64,000 nucleotides of DNA from Rossellomorea marisflavi (GTDB taxonomy: Bacteria > Bacillota > Bacilli > Bacillales > Bacillaceae_B): contig NZ_LGUE01000001.1 in NCBI RefSeq assembly GCF_001274775.1, positions 124,001-188,000 of the forward strand, in the 5' to 3' direction. Under the pieces are notes generated by a model. The model was not told where the DNA came from. It did no database searches and was given only the letters and a program-made list of their open reading frames with translations. Shown one piece after another: positions 27,654 to 36,643 of this stretch (positions are counted from its first letter, which is position 1; each line of letters starts with the position of its first letter). The position numbers and the translations under genes are program-made.

Positions 27654-27884
27654 ATGAAAAAGCAGCGATACGTCCTTTGTCTATTGATGACGGGGGTTTT
27701 ACTCTATTATGCAGTACCGAGGCTGTCGATTTTTGCAGAGGGACTGGAAGGGTGGTTCTCCCTTTCGTGGCTGATCCTTGCCATGTTCGTCCTTGCGGGG
27801 AACTTCGCAGCCGTGCTTTATACGCCGAAGAAAGGAAAGAAGGGCACGAAGCAACCGGAGAGGAAGCGCGTACTCGGTCGATGA
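27654..27884 (+). CDS. Small membrane protein, unknown function
   Basis: A 76-residue ORF starting at ATG 27654 behind GAAGGAG. It has two hydrophobic segments (about residues 8-27 and 37-58) separated by a short loop, then a strongly basic tail (KKGKKGTKQPERKRVLGR), so both ends are likely cytoplasmic. I do not recognise the family. A GGGGGA/TCCCCC dyad with a loop follows at 27893-27916, possibly a terminator without a T-run. It lies between ytkL and ytoI. Confidence 0.6.
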   Translation: MKKQRYVLCLLMTGVLLYYAVPRLSIFAEGLEGWFSLSWLILAMFVLAGNFAAVLYTPKKGKKGTKQPERKRVLGR

Positions 27885-27982
27885 CGGAAGGGGGAGTCGG
27901 GTATTCGATTCCCCCTGAGATTGAAACGGAGGGGTCTTCACCTTATAATATGAATAGGACGATATAAAGAAGGGTGAACGAG

Positions 27983-29302
27983 TTGGCTACTAAACATGAA
28001 CAGATACTAGAGTATATCGATACCCTCCCGGTCGGGGAAAAGATTTCCGTCCGTCAGATCGCCAAAGCCCTCAATGTCAGTGAAGGAACGGCATACCGCG
28101 CCATCAAGGATGCGGAAACAAAAGGCTATGTGAGTACGATTGAACGTGTAGGGACCATCAGGATCGAACAGAAGAAGAAAGAGAACATCGAGAAGCTGAC
28201 CTATGCAGAGGTGGTCAATATCATTGACGGCCAAGTGCTGGGCGGGAAGACCGGCTTACATAAAATGCTGAACAAATTCGTCATCGGGGCCATGAAACTG
28301 GAAGCCATGATGCGCTATACCGAAGCCGGGAACCTCTTGATCATCGGGAACCGTTCACAGGCGCAGGAGCATGCGCTCAGGGCAGGGGCGGCCGTATTGA
28401 TCACGGGAGGATTCGACGCAGAAGATCATGTGAAGCGACTGGCTGATGAGTTGGAACTTCCGATCATTTCGACGTCCTATGATACTTTCACTGTCGCCAC
28501 GATGATCAACCGGGCCATCTTTGATCAGCTCATCAAGAAGGAAATCATCTTTGTGGAGGATATCCTGACCCCCATAGAGGACACGGTCCATCTCCATATC
28601 GATGATACGCTGGAAGAATGGTATGAAAAGAACCAGTACACCTTCCACAGCCGCTTCCCCGTCGTCGACGGGAACCGGAAGGTCATCGGGATGGTTACGT
28701 CAAAAGACGTGATGGGGCAGGAAAAGCATATGGGGATCGACAAGATCATGACCCGCCACCCCATCACGGTCAATGGCAATACGAGCGTGGCTTCGGCCGC
28801 CCATATCATGATCTGGGAAGGGATCGAAGTGCTGCCTGTGGTGAATGAACACCACAAGCTCATGGGCATCGTCAGCCGTCAGGATGTACTGAAGGCCCTT
28901 CAAATGATCCAGCGTCAGCCTCAAGTCGGGGAGACCATCGAAGATATCATCACCAACGGGGTACAAGCTGCATCGGAGCGCAAAGGGGAAAAAGAAACCT
29001 ACCAGTTCGCCGTCACGCCCCAGATGACGACGGGGATCGGAACGATTTCGTACGGAGTCTTCACCACCCTGATGACAGAGGCGGCCAATCGTGCCCTCAA
29101 ACCGTATAAAAAAGGGGATATCGTCATCGAGAATATGACGATCTACTTCATCAAGCCCGTTCAGATGGAAAGCATCCTTGATATCCATCCGAAGGTACTC
29201 GATGTAGGGAGGAAATTCGGGAAAGTGGATGTGGAGGTCTACCACGACGGAGTGCTTGTCGGTAAGTCCCTGATGATCTGTCAGCTCATCGATCGCCACT
29301 GA
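27983..29302 (+). CDS. ytoI: CBS/DRTGG domain protein YtoI
   Basis: A 439-residue multidomain regulator-like protein. The layout is a helix-turn-helix at residues 1-60 (VRQIAKALNVSEGTAYRAIKD), a DRTGG domain, paired CBS domains around residues 195-310 that probably bind adenine nucleotides, and a C-terminal hot-dog fold domain. The best start is TTG 27983 (MATKHEQ): AGAAGG lies 9 nt upstream, whereas GTG 27974 directly abuts it. It matches YtoI of B. subtilis in order and architecture; its target is unknown. Confidence 0.88.
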   Translation: MATKHEQILEYIDTLPVGEKISVRQIAKALNVSEGTAYRAIKDAETKGYVSTIERVGTIRIEQKKKENIEKLTYAEVVNIIDGQVLGGKTGLHKMLNKFVIGAMKLEAMMRYTEAGNLLIIGNRSQAQEHALRAGAAVLITGGFDAEDHVKRLADELELPIISTSYDTFTVATMINRAIFDQLIKKEIIFVEDILTPIEDTVHLHIDDTLEEWYEKNQYTFHSRFPVVDGNRKVIGMVTSKDVMGQEKHMGIDKIMTRHPITVNGNTSVASAAHIMIWEGIEVLPVVNEHHKLMGIVSRQDVLKALQMIQRQPQVGETIEDIITNGVQAASERKGEKETYQFAVTPQMTTGIGTISYGVFTTLMTEAANRALKPYKKGDIVIENMTIYFIKPVQMESILDIHPKVLDVGRKFGKVDVEVYHDGVLVGKSLMICQLIDRH

Positions 29303-29310
29303 TTTGCACG

Positions 29311-29341
29311 AAAAGGGCCCACCGGATGCCGGCAGGCCCAA
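29311..29341 (-). terminator. Hairpin between ytoI and ytpI
   Basis: GGGCC, CCGG / CCGG, GGCCC nested pairing. On the minus strand it exits into CCCTTTTCG, so it suits ytpI best. Confidence 0.55.
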
Positions 29342-29346
29342 AGGAT

Positions 29347-29649
29347 TCACTGATTCAATTCTTCCGCTTCGCGCTGAGCATAGGGTAGGACATGTTTATA
29401 GTAGCGGAATCCCATCCATAAACTGCCGGTTCCGATGAGGATGAAAAAGATCCCCACTACATACGTGACCGTGCCGGAGAACAGGATGAGCTGATTGATG
29501 CCGAAAAGGGCCACGAACAAGCCGAGTGCCATACTGGACTTAGCGGACAGCCATTTTTTCTCCATGGGCCGCTTTGTCCTTACCTGTTTCACCTTATAGA
29601 AGAGATAGAAGGAAAACGCTAACACAACAAAAAATGCGAAGAAATACAT
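29347..29649 (-). CDS. ytpI: YtpI-like small membrane protein
   Basis: About 100 residues with three hydrophobic helices: an N-terminal YFFAFFVVLAFSFYLFYKVK, one around residues 42-60, and one around 64-83. A charged linker separates the first two. The start is taken as ATG 29649, with GGGGGT eight bases upstream; a TTG at 29658 sits too close to that site. Size and position between ytoI and nrnA match YtpI of B. subtilis, whose function is unknown. It is transcribed opposite to both neighbours. Confidence 0.78.
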   Translation of the reverse strand: MYFFAFFVVLAFSFYLFYKVKQVRTKRPMEKKWLSAKSSMALGLFVALFGINQLILFSGTVTYVVGIFFILIGTGSLWMGFRYYKHVLPYAQREAEELNQ

Positions 29650-29734
29650 GATGGACAACCCCCGTTCAAGTTTCTCGCTCTTATTTTACAGATAATTCCC
29701 GCCATTGCCAATATAAATCACAAAGGAGATTTCC

Positions 29735-30673
29735 ATGAAAGATCAAATCCTGAATCTTATCAAGCAATATGAAACCATCATCGTCCACCGCCATGTGAGG
29801 CCAGACCCGGATGCCTACGGATCACAGGGAGGCCTGGTGGAAATCCTCAAAGCTTCTTTTCCGGATAAAAAGATCTTTGCCGTCGGTGAAGAAGAGCCGA
29901 CGCTTCATTATCTGAACCGCCTCGATGTGATCGAGGATCATGTGTATGAAGGAGCCCTAGTCATCGTCTGTGACACGGCCAACGCCGAACGGATCTGCGA
30001 CCTCCGTTACAGTCTCGGTGATCAGCTCGTCAAGATCGACCATCACCCGAACGAGGACCCATATGGAGATCTCCTTTGGGTTGACACGAGTGCGAGCTCG
30101 GTCAGTGAGATGATCTATGATTTTTATGAATTCGGGAAGGACAAAGGACTGACCCTCCCGGATACGGCAGCCCGTTTATTATTTGCAGGGATCGTCGGGG
30201 ATACGGGACGCTTCCTCTATCCGAGTACGACCCAAAAGACATTTGATATCGCAGGTGAACTCATACGCAAGGATTTCGACCGGAATGACCTGTTCAATAA
30301 AATGTACGAAGTCGATGCCAACGTGGTGAAATTGCATGGATATGTGCTCCAGAACTTCGAAATGGACGAGCTGGGATGCGGGAACATGATCATGACGAAG
30401 GAAATCCTCGAGGAATTCGATGTCGTGCCATCCGAGGCATCACTCCTTGTCAGCGTGCTAGGGAACATTAAAGGAATGAAGGCGTGGGTATTCTTCATAG
30501 AAGAGGATGACCAGATCAGGGTCAGGCTCCGCTCCAAGGGCCCGGTCATCAATACGGTGGCGAAGAAATACAACGGAGGCGGTCATCCGCTGGCGGCAGG
30601 GGCGTCCATTCATTCGTGGGAACAAAAGGACCATGTCATGGAGGACCTTCGGAACGTGTGCAGGGAATCTTGA
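29735..30673 (+). CDS. nrnA: Bifunctional oligoribonuclease/PAP phosphatase NrnA
   Basis: A 312-residue DHH/DHHA1 phosphoesterase. It degrades nanoRNAs of 2-5 nt and also converts 3'-phosphoadenosine 5'-phosphate to AMP. Metal-binding motifs: RHVRPDPDAYGS near residue 23, VIVCDTANAERI near residue 76, and the DHH-equivalent KIDHHPNEDPYGD near residue 99. The DHHA1 substrate-binding GGGHPLAAGAS is near the C-terminus. No normal terminator follows; repeat copy B begins 3 nt after the stop. Confidence 0.94.
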   Translation: MKDQILNLIKQYETIIVHRHVRPDPDAYGSQGGLVEILKASFPDKKIFAVGEEEPTLHYLNRLDVIEDHVYEGALVIVCDTANAERICDLRYSLGDQLVKIDHHPNEDPYGDLLWVDTSASSVSEMIYDFYEFGKDKGLTLPDTAARLLFAGIVGDTGRFLYPSTTQKTFDIAGELIRKDFDRNDLFNKMYEVDANVVKLHGYVLQNFEMDELGCGNMIMTKEILEEFDVVPSEASLLVSVLGNIKGMKAWVFFIEEDDQIRVRLRSKGPVINTVAKKYNGGGHPLAAGASIHSWEQKDHVMEDLRNVCRES

Positions 30674-30676
30674 TGC

Positions 30677-30957
30677 AAAGAGATTGGGACAAAACAAAAA
30701 AGGTCATGACGAACACGATCAGTATGGCTTCTTTATACCGCTCATGATTTCCGTGCAAGCCTGCGGGTAGCCCGTGAGCCTCCTCGGCAAGCCTGCGGGG
30801 AGCCACTCTTCCCCCTGGAGTCTTCGTCTTGCACTCCAATCAACCGCTAGGAACAAGTAAATCGTAATGGTCATGAACCAAATCAAAAACCCGAACGATC
30901 TCAGGCAAGATCGTTCGGGTTTTACTATGACTTAAACACTCTTGTCCCAGCCTATTT
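30677..30957. repeat. Dispersed repeat element, copy B (about 281 bp)
   Basis: Same orientation as copy A. It fills the entire gap between the convergent genes nrnA and ytrI, touching within 3 nt and 1 nt of their stop codons. Ends read AGATTGGGACAA and TTGTCCCAGCCT. The internal core is shortened (GTGCAAGCCTGCGGGTAGCC) compared with copy A, while the CTTGCACTCCAATCAACCGC segment is kept exactly. Confidence 0.87.
30886..30923. terminator. Terminator-like hairpin inside repeat copy B
   Basis: AAAACCCGAACGATCT and AGATCGTTCGGGTTTT, 16 perfect pairs with a 6-nt loop. It probably ends both nrnA and ytrI transcripts. Confidence 0.75.
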
Positions 30958-30958
30958 C

Positions 30959-31462
30959 CTATTCTTCGTATTTGAGCGCCAGGGTAAGGTCGGTGGTGGT
31001 GTAAAAGTAGATTTCCTTCACTTCAAGTCTGAAAGGCTTGTCGTTCAGCTTGATGGTTTTGTTCTCGATGATCTTTTTGATGAGTTCTTTATTATCATGG
31101 GCTGTCTCCAGATTTTGATTTAGAAGACTCCTTAAATCCTGGCTCAAGGTTTCCTCTGCCCGGTGGAGGCTTAATAATTCCACCTTGGTTTTGGTCGGAT
31201 TGAGGATCTTCACCCTCACTTCCTGGATCGTCAACTCGTCCTCATTCTCTTCATTCAATTCTTTATTTTCTTCCTGAAGATAAGATAAGGTGCTTGTCAG
31301 TTTATCGAGCTGTGTTTGCTGATCTAGTATTTTTTGAGTCTGCTTTTCATGCATGGAGCCATACATGAAGATGAAGATCATCCAACTGACGATGCCGCCT
31401 ATGACGGCACCGGCAAAGAATCGCTGAAAGGAAGGGAGCCTGTAAAAAGGCGGGATCCTCAT
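30959..31462 (-). CDS. ytrI: Sporulation membrane protein YtrI
   Basis: A 167-residue protein with one N-terminal membrane helix (about residues 15-34, FFAGAVIGGIVSWMIFIFMY), then a coiled-coil segment (about 40-70) and a beta-rich extracytoplasmic part. YtrI is needed for efficient sporulation in B. subtilis. Its ATG overlaps the ytrH stop by 4 nt, so the two are translated together from a mother-cell type promoter. Confidence 0.87.
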   Translation of the reverse strand: MRIPPFYRLPSFQRFFAGAVIGGIVSWMIFIFMYGSMHEKQTQKILDQQTQLDKLTSTLSYLQEENKELNEENEDELTIQEVRVKILNPTKTKVELLSLHRAEETLSQDLRSLLNQNLETAHDNKELIKKIIENKTIKLNDKPFRLEVKEIYFYTTTDLTLALKYEE

Positions 31463-31794
31463 GAGGAGACATGCTCCTGCGTGAGCCAGCTGATGATCAT
31501 GGCTCCCGTGTTGGCACCGCCGAGTGCTGCAAGAATCAGAAGGAATTGCTTGAAGAGTTCCTTTGTCTCTCCGTTCAGGAATCCTTTTTCAAAACTGTAC
31601 ACCGTGTCAAAGGTGCCTCCGATGGCCGCGATGATGGCCCAGATCCGGAGGAAGTTGGACAGCCTCCACATTTCGATGAAAAGGGGCTGTCCCATGGCGA
31701 ATGAAGCGAGTCCGCCAAGGAGCGATCCTCCGAGAAGGACCCCCATGGCGATAAAGAAGCTTTTGAACAGTTCTGGGAAGAAAGCTTCTGTCAT
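31459..31794 (-). CDS. ytrH: Sporulation membrane protein YtrH
   Basis: A 111-residue, very hydrophobic protein with about three membrane spans. It begins MTEAFFPELFKSFFIAMGVLLGGS and contains an ALGGANTGAMIISWL segment near the C-terminus, as in YtrH of B. subtilis, a mother-cell sporulation protein of unknown mechanism. The ATG follows GGGAG at 8 nt. First gene of the ytrHI operon; divergent from dnaE. Confidence 0.87.
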   Translation of the reverse strand: MTEAFFPELFKSFFIAMGVLLGGSLLGGLASFAMGQPLFIEMWRLSNFLRIWAIIAAIGGTFDTVYSFEKGFLNGETKELFKQFLLILAALGGANTGAMIISWLTQEHVSS

Positions 31795-31825
31795 AACATC
31801 ATCTCCCGTGCTTGTCTTTATGATA

Positions 31826-31854
31826 TCTATATGGGATGAGGGGACAGGATATGA
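31826..31854 (-). promoter_or_regulatory. Candidate sigma-E promoter of ytrHI
   Basis: On the minus strand TCATATC, 14 bases, then CATATAGA resembles the sigma-E pattern kmATATT/CATACAmT with one mismatch in the -35 and two or three in the -10. The sporulation role of the genes supports it. Confidence 0.45.
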
Positions 31855-31926
31855 GGGAGAACATATTTTCTTTTTTATGTGAACATCCCTATAATGGAAT
31901 TACTAAGGAATAAAGGGTGTGCAATC

Positions 31927-34900
31927 ATGTCGTTCGTTCATTTACAGGTGGCAAGCTCCTTCAGCTTGCTTTCAAGCACGATTTCCATAAATGGACTCGT
32001 ACATAAAGCGAAGGAACTCGGGTTCAAGGCCCTGGCCCTTACCGATCAAAATATGATGTATGGCGTCGTGCCATTTTATAAACAATGCCTGAAAGAAGGC
32101 ATCAAGCCGATCATCGGCCTGACCGCGGATGTGGCCGTGAGCGATACGGAATCCTATCCGATGGTCCTCCTCTGTGAAAACATGCAAGGCTATCAGAACC
32201 TCATGAAAATCTCCAGCAGCATTGGGGCGAAGACCCCCGAAGGAATCCCATTGAAATGGCTCCACTCCTATCACGAAGGGCTCATTGCCATCTCACCTGG
32301 CTTGAAGGGGGAAGTAGAGAGCCTGCTTCTGGCGGATGACAAAGAACAGGCCGTGGAGAAGATCCGTTTCTATCAAGATCTCTTCGGATCGTCATCCTTT
32401 TATCTCGGTCTCCAGAATCATGGACTGCCTGAAGAAGAAAAACTGCTCTCCATGATCCTGGCCGTTGCCAACGAGACCGGGGCGGAAGTGGTGGCCCTGA
32501 ATGACGTGCGCTGTCTGGAGGAAGGCGAGCATTTTGCACTGGAATGCTTGAATGCCATCCGTGACGGAGTGAAATTGGATGATGAGGAACGGGTTGTTCT
32601 GAAGAGCAGCGATTACTATTTGAAGCCGAGGGAAGCCATGGTCGACCTGTTCAGTGATGCTCCGGATGCCCTCGAAAACACGTTGAAAATCGCGGAAAGA
32701 TGCAGGGTGGACATTCCCTTCCATCAGCAGCTCCTCCCGAAATATCCCCTCCCCGATGGCCACGATGCCCTATCGGAGCTGACCAGACAGTGTGAAAGCG
32801 GACTGCATAAAAAGGTCGATGATGTAACGGATCTATATCTGAACCGCCTGGATTATGAACTCAACATCATCGGGAATATGGGCTTCAGCGATTACTTCCT
32901 CATTGTGTGGGATTTCATGAAATTCTCCCGGGAAAACGGGATCCTGACGGGACCGGGAAGGGGTTCTGCTGCAGGATCACTCGTTTCCTACGCCCTTGAT
33001 ATCACCGATGTCGATCCCATCCGTCACGATCTTCTGTTCGAGCGGTTCCTGAACCCGGAACGTGTGACGATGCCGGATATCGACATCGACTTTCCCGATC
33101 ACCGCCGTGATGAGGTGATTGACTATGTGGAAGCGAAGTACGGTAGCATGCACGTGGCCCAGATCATCACATTCGGTACATTCGCCGCCAAGGCAGCCCT
33201 GCGTGATACGGGTAGGGTGTTCGGATTGAATATGAAGGAACAGGAGCAGCTGTCGAAACTGCTTCCATCCAAACCGGGATTGACGCTTGAGGGAGCGTAC
33301 CAGGATTCAAAGGCCCTTCGCGACCTCATCGGAGGCTCAGAGCTACACCGCAGGATCTTCACGGTGGCCAGGCAGATCGAGGGGCTTCCGAGGCATACAT
33401 CCACCCATGCTGCAGGGGTCGTGATCAGTGACGAGCCCCTGGTGAAATGGGTTCCCATACAGGGCAGTCCGACGGGTATCCACCTCACCCAGTTCCCCAT
33501 GGATACACTGGAGGAAATCGGGCTGCTCAAGATGGATTTCCTCGGCCTCAGGAATTTAAGCATACTGGAGCGGATCGTCAAGAGCATCCAGCGAAGGGGC
33601 AACCGGACATTCAGCCTGGCGTCCATTCCCGATCAGGATGAGAAGACCTTCGAATTACTCTCGGCAGGAAAGACGAGCGGGGTATTCCAGCTCGAATCGG
33701 ACGGGATGAGAAGCGTGCTCACGAGACTGAAGCCGAGCGCGTTTGAAGATATCGTGGCGGTCAATGCCCTCTTCAGGCCGGGCCCGATGGAGAATATCCC
33801 GATGTTCATCAGGCGCAAGCACGGGGAAGAGGCCCCGCATTATCCTATTCCCGAGATCAAGCCGATCTTGGAAGCCACCTATGGGGTCATTGTCTACCAG
33901 GAGCAGATCATGCAGATCGCTTCGAAGATGGCTGGCTTTTCCCTCGGGGAGGCAGACCTACTGAGAAGGGCCGTATCGAAGAAGAAGAAGGAAGTGTTGG
34001 ACCGGGAGAGGGAGCATTTCGTTTCAGGCGCATTGAAGAATGGATACAGTGAGTCCGCTGCCCATGATGTGTATGACCTTATCGTCCGGTTCGCAGACTA
34101 TGGATTCAACCGGTCCCATGCTGTTGCCTACAGTAAGATTGCCTATCAGCTTGCCTATCTTAAAGCGCATTATCCTGCTTACTTCCTCTCCTCCCTGTTG
34201 ACTGCTTCCGTCGGGAATGATGCGAAGATCGCCCACTATATCCGCGAGGCGAGGCAGACCGGGATCGAAATCCTGCCGCCGTCGATCAATTCCGGTCATT
34301 TCATGTTCCAGGTCGAAGGGGAAAACAGGATACGCTACAGCCTCGGGGCCATCAAGGGGATCGGGGCCGCTGCCCTGAAGGAGATCACAAGGGCGAGGCA
34401 GGACCGCCCATACGCGGATCTGTTCGATTTTGTCATCAGGGTATCCCTGAAAGTGATGAATCGCGGCATCCTTGAGAATTTGATCCTCGCGGGGGCCTTC
34501 GATGAATTCGGCGAAGACCGGGCCGTCCTTCTTGCGAGTCTCGATGTGGCCATCGAACATGCAGAACTCATCGGACCCGATGATGATCTATTTGCAGACG
34601 AAGAAGATTTCTTCCCCAAGCCGAAGACGGTCGAAGTGGAGGCGATGTCCCTGGACACCAAGCTGCAGTTCGAAAAGCAGGTCCTGGGACTCTACTTATC
34701 CGATCATCCCGTTTCCTCCCACCGGGGACGACTCGAAAGGCATGGGGTCCTTCCCATTGCCGATGCGAAAGCAGGAGCCAGGGTGAAGATCGGTGCATAT
34801 CTGACGGCTGTGAAGACCATACGGACGAAAAAGGGAGAAGTCATGGCCTTTATTGAAATGGGGGATGAAACGGGGGATCTCGAAGGTGTGATATTCCCCA

Positions 34901-35265
34901 ATATATATAAGAGGAATATGAATCTCCTGAAGGACGGGAAGGTCCTGATCCTCGAAGGGAATATGGAGGAGCGGAACGACCGCCTGCAGCTCATTGTGAA
35001 TACGATCGGTGATGCATCAGAACTGAACGAGCCGGACGGAAAGCGTCTTTTCCTTAAAATCGGCAAAGGGGAAGATCAGGAGAGCATGCTGACACACATC
35101 AAAGGGATCGTGGCGGAACATGCGGGTGATACAGAAGTCCTGATTTACTTCGAGGAAGAGAAAAAGACGGTCAAGCTTCCCAAAGGCTTCAATCGCCGTT
35201 CCGCGGATGAAGCGATGGATTCCCTGAGAAAATTATTAGGGAATCGAAACGTCGTGTTGCAATAA
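31927..35265 (+). CDS. dnaE: DNA polymerase III subunit alpha, DnaE type
   Basis: This 1112-residue replicative polymerase of the DnaE3 kind, which in Bacillus extends primers on the lagging strand alongside PolC. Domains in order: N-terminal PHP domain (FVHLQVASSFSLLSSTISI and ALTDQNMMYG), the polymerase palm with GPGRGSAAGSLVSYAL near residue 343 and the catalytic PDIDIDFPDHRRDE near residue 383, a helix-hairpin-helix region, and a C-terminal OB fold. The start at 31927 (MSFVHLQ) follows AAAGGGTG; the longer frame adds 16 residues in promoter DNA. It is transcribed alone and ends at a terminator. Confidence 0.96.
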   Translation: MSFVHLQVASSFSLLSSTISINGLVHKAKELGFKALALTDQNMMYGVVPFYKQCLKEGIKPIIGLTADVAVSDTESYPMVLLCENMQGYQNLMKISSSIGAKTPEGIPLKWLHSYHEGLIAISPGLKGEVESLLLADDKEQAVEKIRFYQDLFGSSSFYLGLQNHGLPEEEKLLSMILAVANETGAEVVALNDVRCLEEGEHFALECLNAIRDGVKLDDEERVVLKSSDYYLKPREAMVDLFSDAPDALENTLKIAERCRVDIPFHQQLLPKYPLPDGHDALSELTRQCESGLHKKVDDVTDLYLNRLDYELNIIGNMGFSDYFLIVWDFMKFSRENGILTGPGRGSAAGSLVSYALDITDVDPIRHDLLFERFLNPERVTMPDIDIDFPDHRRDEVIDYVEAKYGSMHVAQIITFGTFAAKAALRDTGRVFGLNMKEQEQLSKLLPSKPGLTLEGAYQDSKALRDLIGGSELHRRIFTVARQIEGLPRHTSTHAAGVVISDEPLVKWVPIQGSPTGIHLTQFPMDTLEEIGLLKMDFLGLRNLSILERIVKSIQRRGNRTFSLASIPDQDEKTFELLSAGKTSGVFQLESDGMRSVLTRLKPSAFEDIVAVNALFRPGPMENIPMFIRRKHGEEAPHYPIPEIKPILEATYGVIVYQEQIMQIASKMAGFSLGEADLLRRAVSKKKKEVLDREREHFVSGALKNGYSESAAHDVYDLIVRFADYGFNRSHAVAYSKIAYQLAYLKAHYPAYFLSSLLTASVGNDAKIAHYIREARQTGIEILPPSINSGHFMFQVEGENRIRYSLGAIKGIGAAALKEITRARQDRPYADLFDFVIRVSLKVMNRGILENLILAGAFDEFGEDRAVLLASLDVAIEHAELIGPDDDLFADEEDFFPKPKTVEVEAMSLDTKLQFEKQVLGLYLSDHPVSSHRGRLERHGVLPIADAKAGARVKIGAYLTAVKTIRTKKGEVMAFIEMGDETGDLEGVIFPNIYKRNMNLLKDGKVLILEGNMEERNDRLQLIVNTIGDASELNEPDGKRLFLKIGKGEDQESMLTHIKGIVAEHAGDTEVLIYFEEEKKTVKLPKGFNRRSADEAMDSLRKLLGNRNVVLQ

Positions 35266-35306
35266 CGTCTTTACTTACATCTTTATTTATATTATTGTTT
35301 AATAGA

Positions 35307-35344
35307 AAAAGGTGGTCTGACCACTAGGGTCAAGACCACTTTCT
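35307..35344 (+). terminator. Terminator after dnaE
   Basis: GGTGGTCTGACC and GGGTCAAGACCAC with one bulge, then TTTCTG. Confidence 0.7.
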
Positions 35345-35404
35345 GTCCAGCACTTATTCTTTATCATTCAAACGTTATTCAATTTCTAAAGGAGATGAAG
35401 CGAT

Positions 35405-36643
35405 TTGTCATTAAGAGAAGAAGCCCTTCATATGCATCGTGTCAACAAGGGGAAATTGGAATCAAAGTCTAAAGTGGAAGTCCGGAATGCGGAGGACCTT
35501 AGCCTTGCGTATTCTCCAGGGGTAGCAGAGCCTTGCAAAGATATCTATGATAAACCGGAAACGGTCTATGATTATACAATGAAAGGCAATATGGTGGCCG
35601 TCGTTTCAGATGGGACCGCCGTACTCGGTCTCGGAAACATCGGACCCGAAGCAGCCCTGCCTGTCATGGAAGGGAAAGCCGTCCTGTTCAAAAGTTTTGC
35701 AGGCGTCGACGCCTTCCCGATCTGTTTGAACACGACCGATGTCGAGAAGATCATCGAAACAGTCAAACTGCTCGAGCCGACATTCGGAGGGGTCAATCTT
35801 GAGGATATCGCTGCGCCGAACTGTTTTGAAATCGAAGAGCGTTTGAAGAAAGAAACGAATATCCCGATTTTCCATGACGATCAGCATGGTACTGCCATCG
35901 TCACCGTAGCAGGTCTTGTCAATGCCCTTAAGATCGTCGGCAAGAAAATGAGTGAGATCAAGGTTGTCGCCAACGGGGCGGGAGCTGCAGGGATCGCCAT
36001 CATCAAACTCCTTTATCGCTATGGGGTAAGGGATATCATCATGTGTGATTCCAAGGGTGCGATTTACGAAGGCCGCCCTGAAGGGATGAACAGCATCAAG
36101 GACGAAGTAGCGAAATTCACGAATCGTGACCGGATCGAAGGCGGCTTGAAAGAAGTCCTTCAGGATGCCGATGTCTTCATCGGTGTATCCGTTGCAGGTG
36201 CATTGACAGAGGAAATGGTGTCATCCATGAAGCAGGATCCGATCATCTTTGCCATGGCCAATCCAATTCCTGAGATCATGCCGGATCTTGCGAAAGCAGC
36301 AGGTGCCAAAGTCATCGGGACAGGCCGTTCCGATTTCCCGAATCAGGTGAATAATGTCCTTGCTTTCCCTGGGATCTTCCGCGGGGCCCTTGACGTCCGT
36401 GCGACCCATATCAACGAGAAAATGAAACAGGCGGCCGTCGAGGCCATTGCTGAACTCATCAGTGAAGACGAGCTCAATGCCGATTATGTCATCCCGGCTC
36501 CATTCGATAAACGCGTCGCTCCGGCCGTGGCTGCAGCAGTAGCGAAAGCCGCCATGGAAACAGGTGTTGCACGGTTGAAGGTGGACCCTGAAGAGATCCG
36601 TAAAAAAACGGAAGAGTTAGCGGTCATCGGGAAGGGAGAATGA
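35405..36643 (+). CDS. ytsJ: NADP-type malic enzyme (YtsJ family)
   Basis: A 412-residue enzyme decarboxylating malate to pyruvate. The start is TTG behind AAAGGAGATGAAG, giving MSLREEALHMHRVNKGKLE, the same beginning as B. subtilis YtsJ. Conserved blocks are SLAYSPGVAEPC, the catalytic FHDDQHGTAIV near residue 157, and a nucleotide-binding VVANGAGAAGIAIIKLL near residue 188. YtsJ is the main NADPH-forming malic enzyme in B. subtilis; cofactor preference here is inferred. Its stop overlaps the next gene, a FadR-family regulator, by 4 nt, and accDA follows. Confidence 0.93.
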   Translation: MSLREEALHMHRVNKGKLESKSKVEVRNAEDLSLAYSPGVAEPCKDIYDKPETVYDYTMKGNMVAVVSDGTAVLGLGNIGPEAALPVMEGKAVLFKSFAGVDAFPICLNTTDVEKIIETVKLLEPTFGGVNLEDIAAPNCFEIEERLKKETNIPIFHDDQHGTAIVTVAGLVNALKIVGKKMSEIKVVANGAGAAGIAIIKLLYRYGVRDIIMCDSKGAIYEGRPEGMNSIKDEVAKFTNRDRIEGGLKEVLQDADVFIGVSVAGALTEEMVSSMKQDPIIFAMANPIPEIMPDLAKAAGAKVIGTGRSDFPNQVNNVLAFPGIFRGALDVRATHINEKMKQAAVEAIAELISEDELNADYVIPAPFDKRVAPAVAAAVAKAAMETGVARLKVDPEEIRKKTEELAVIGKGE

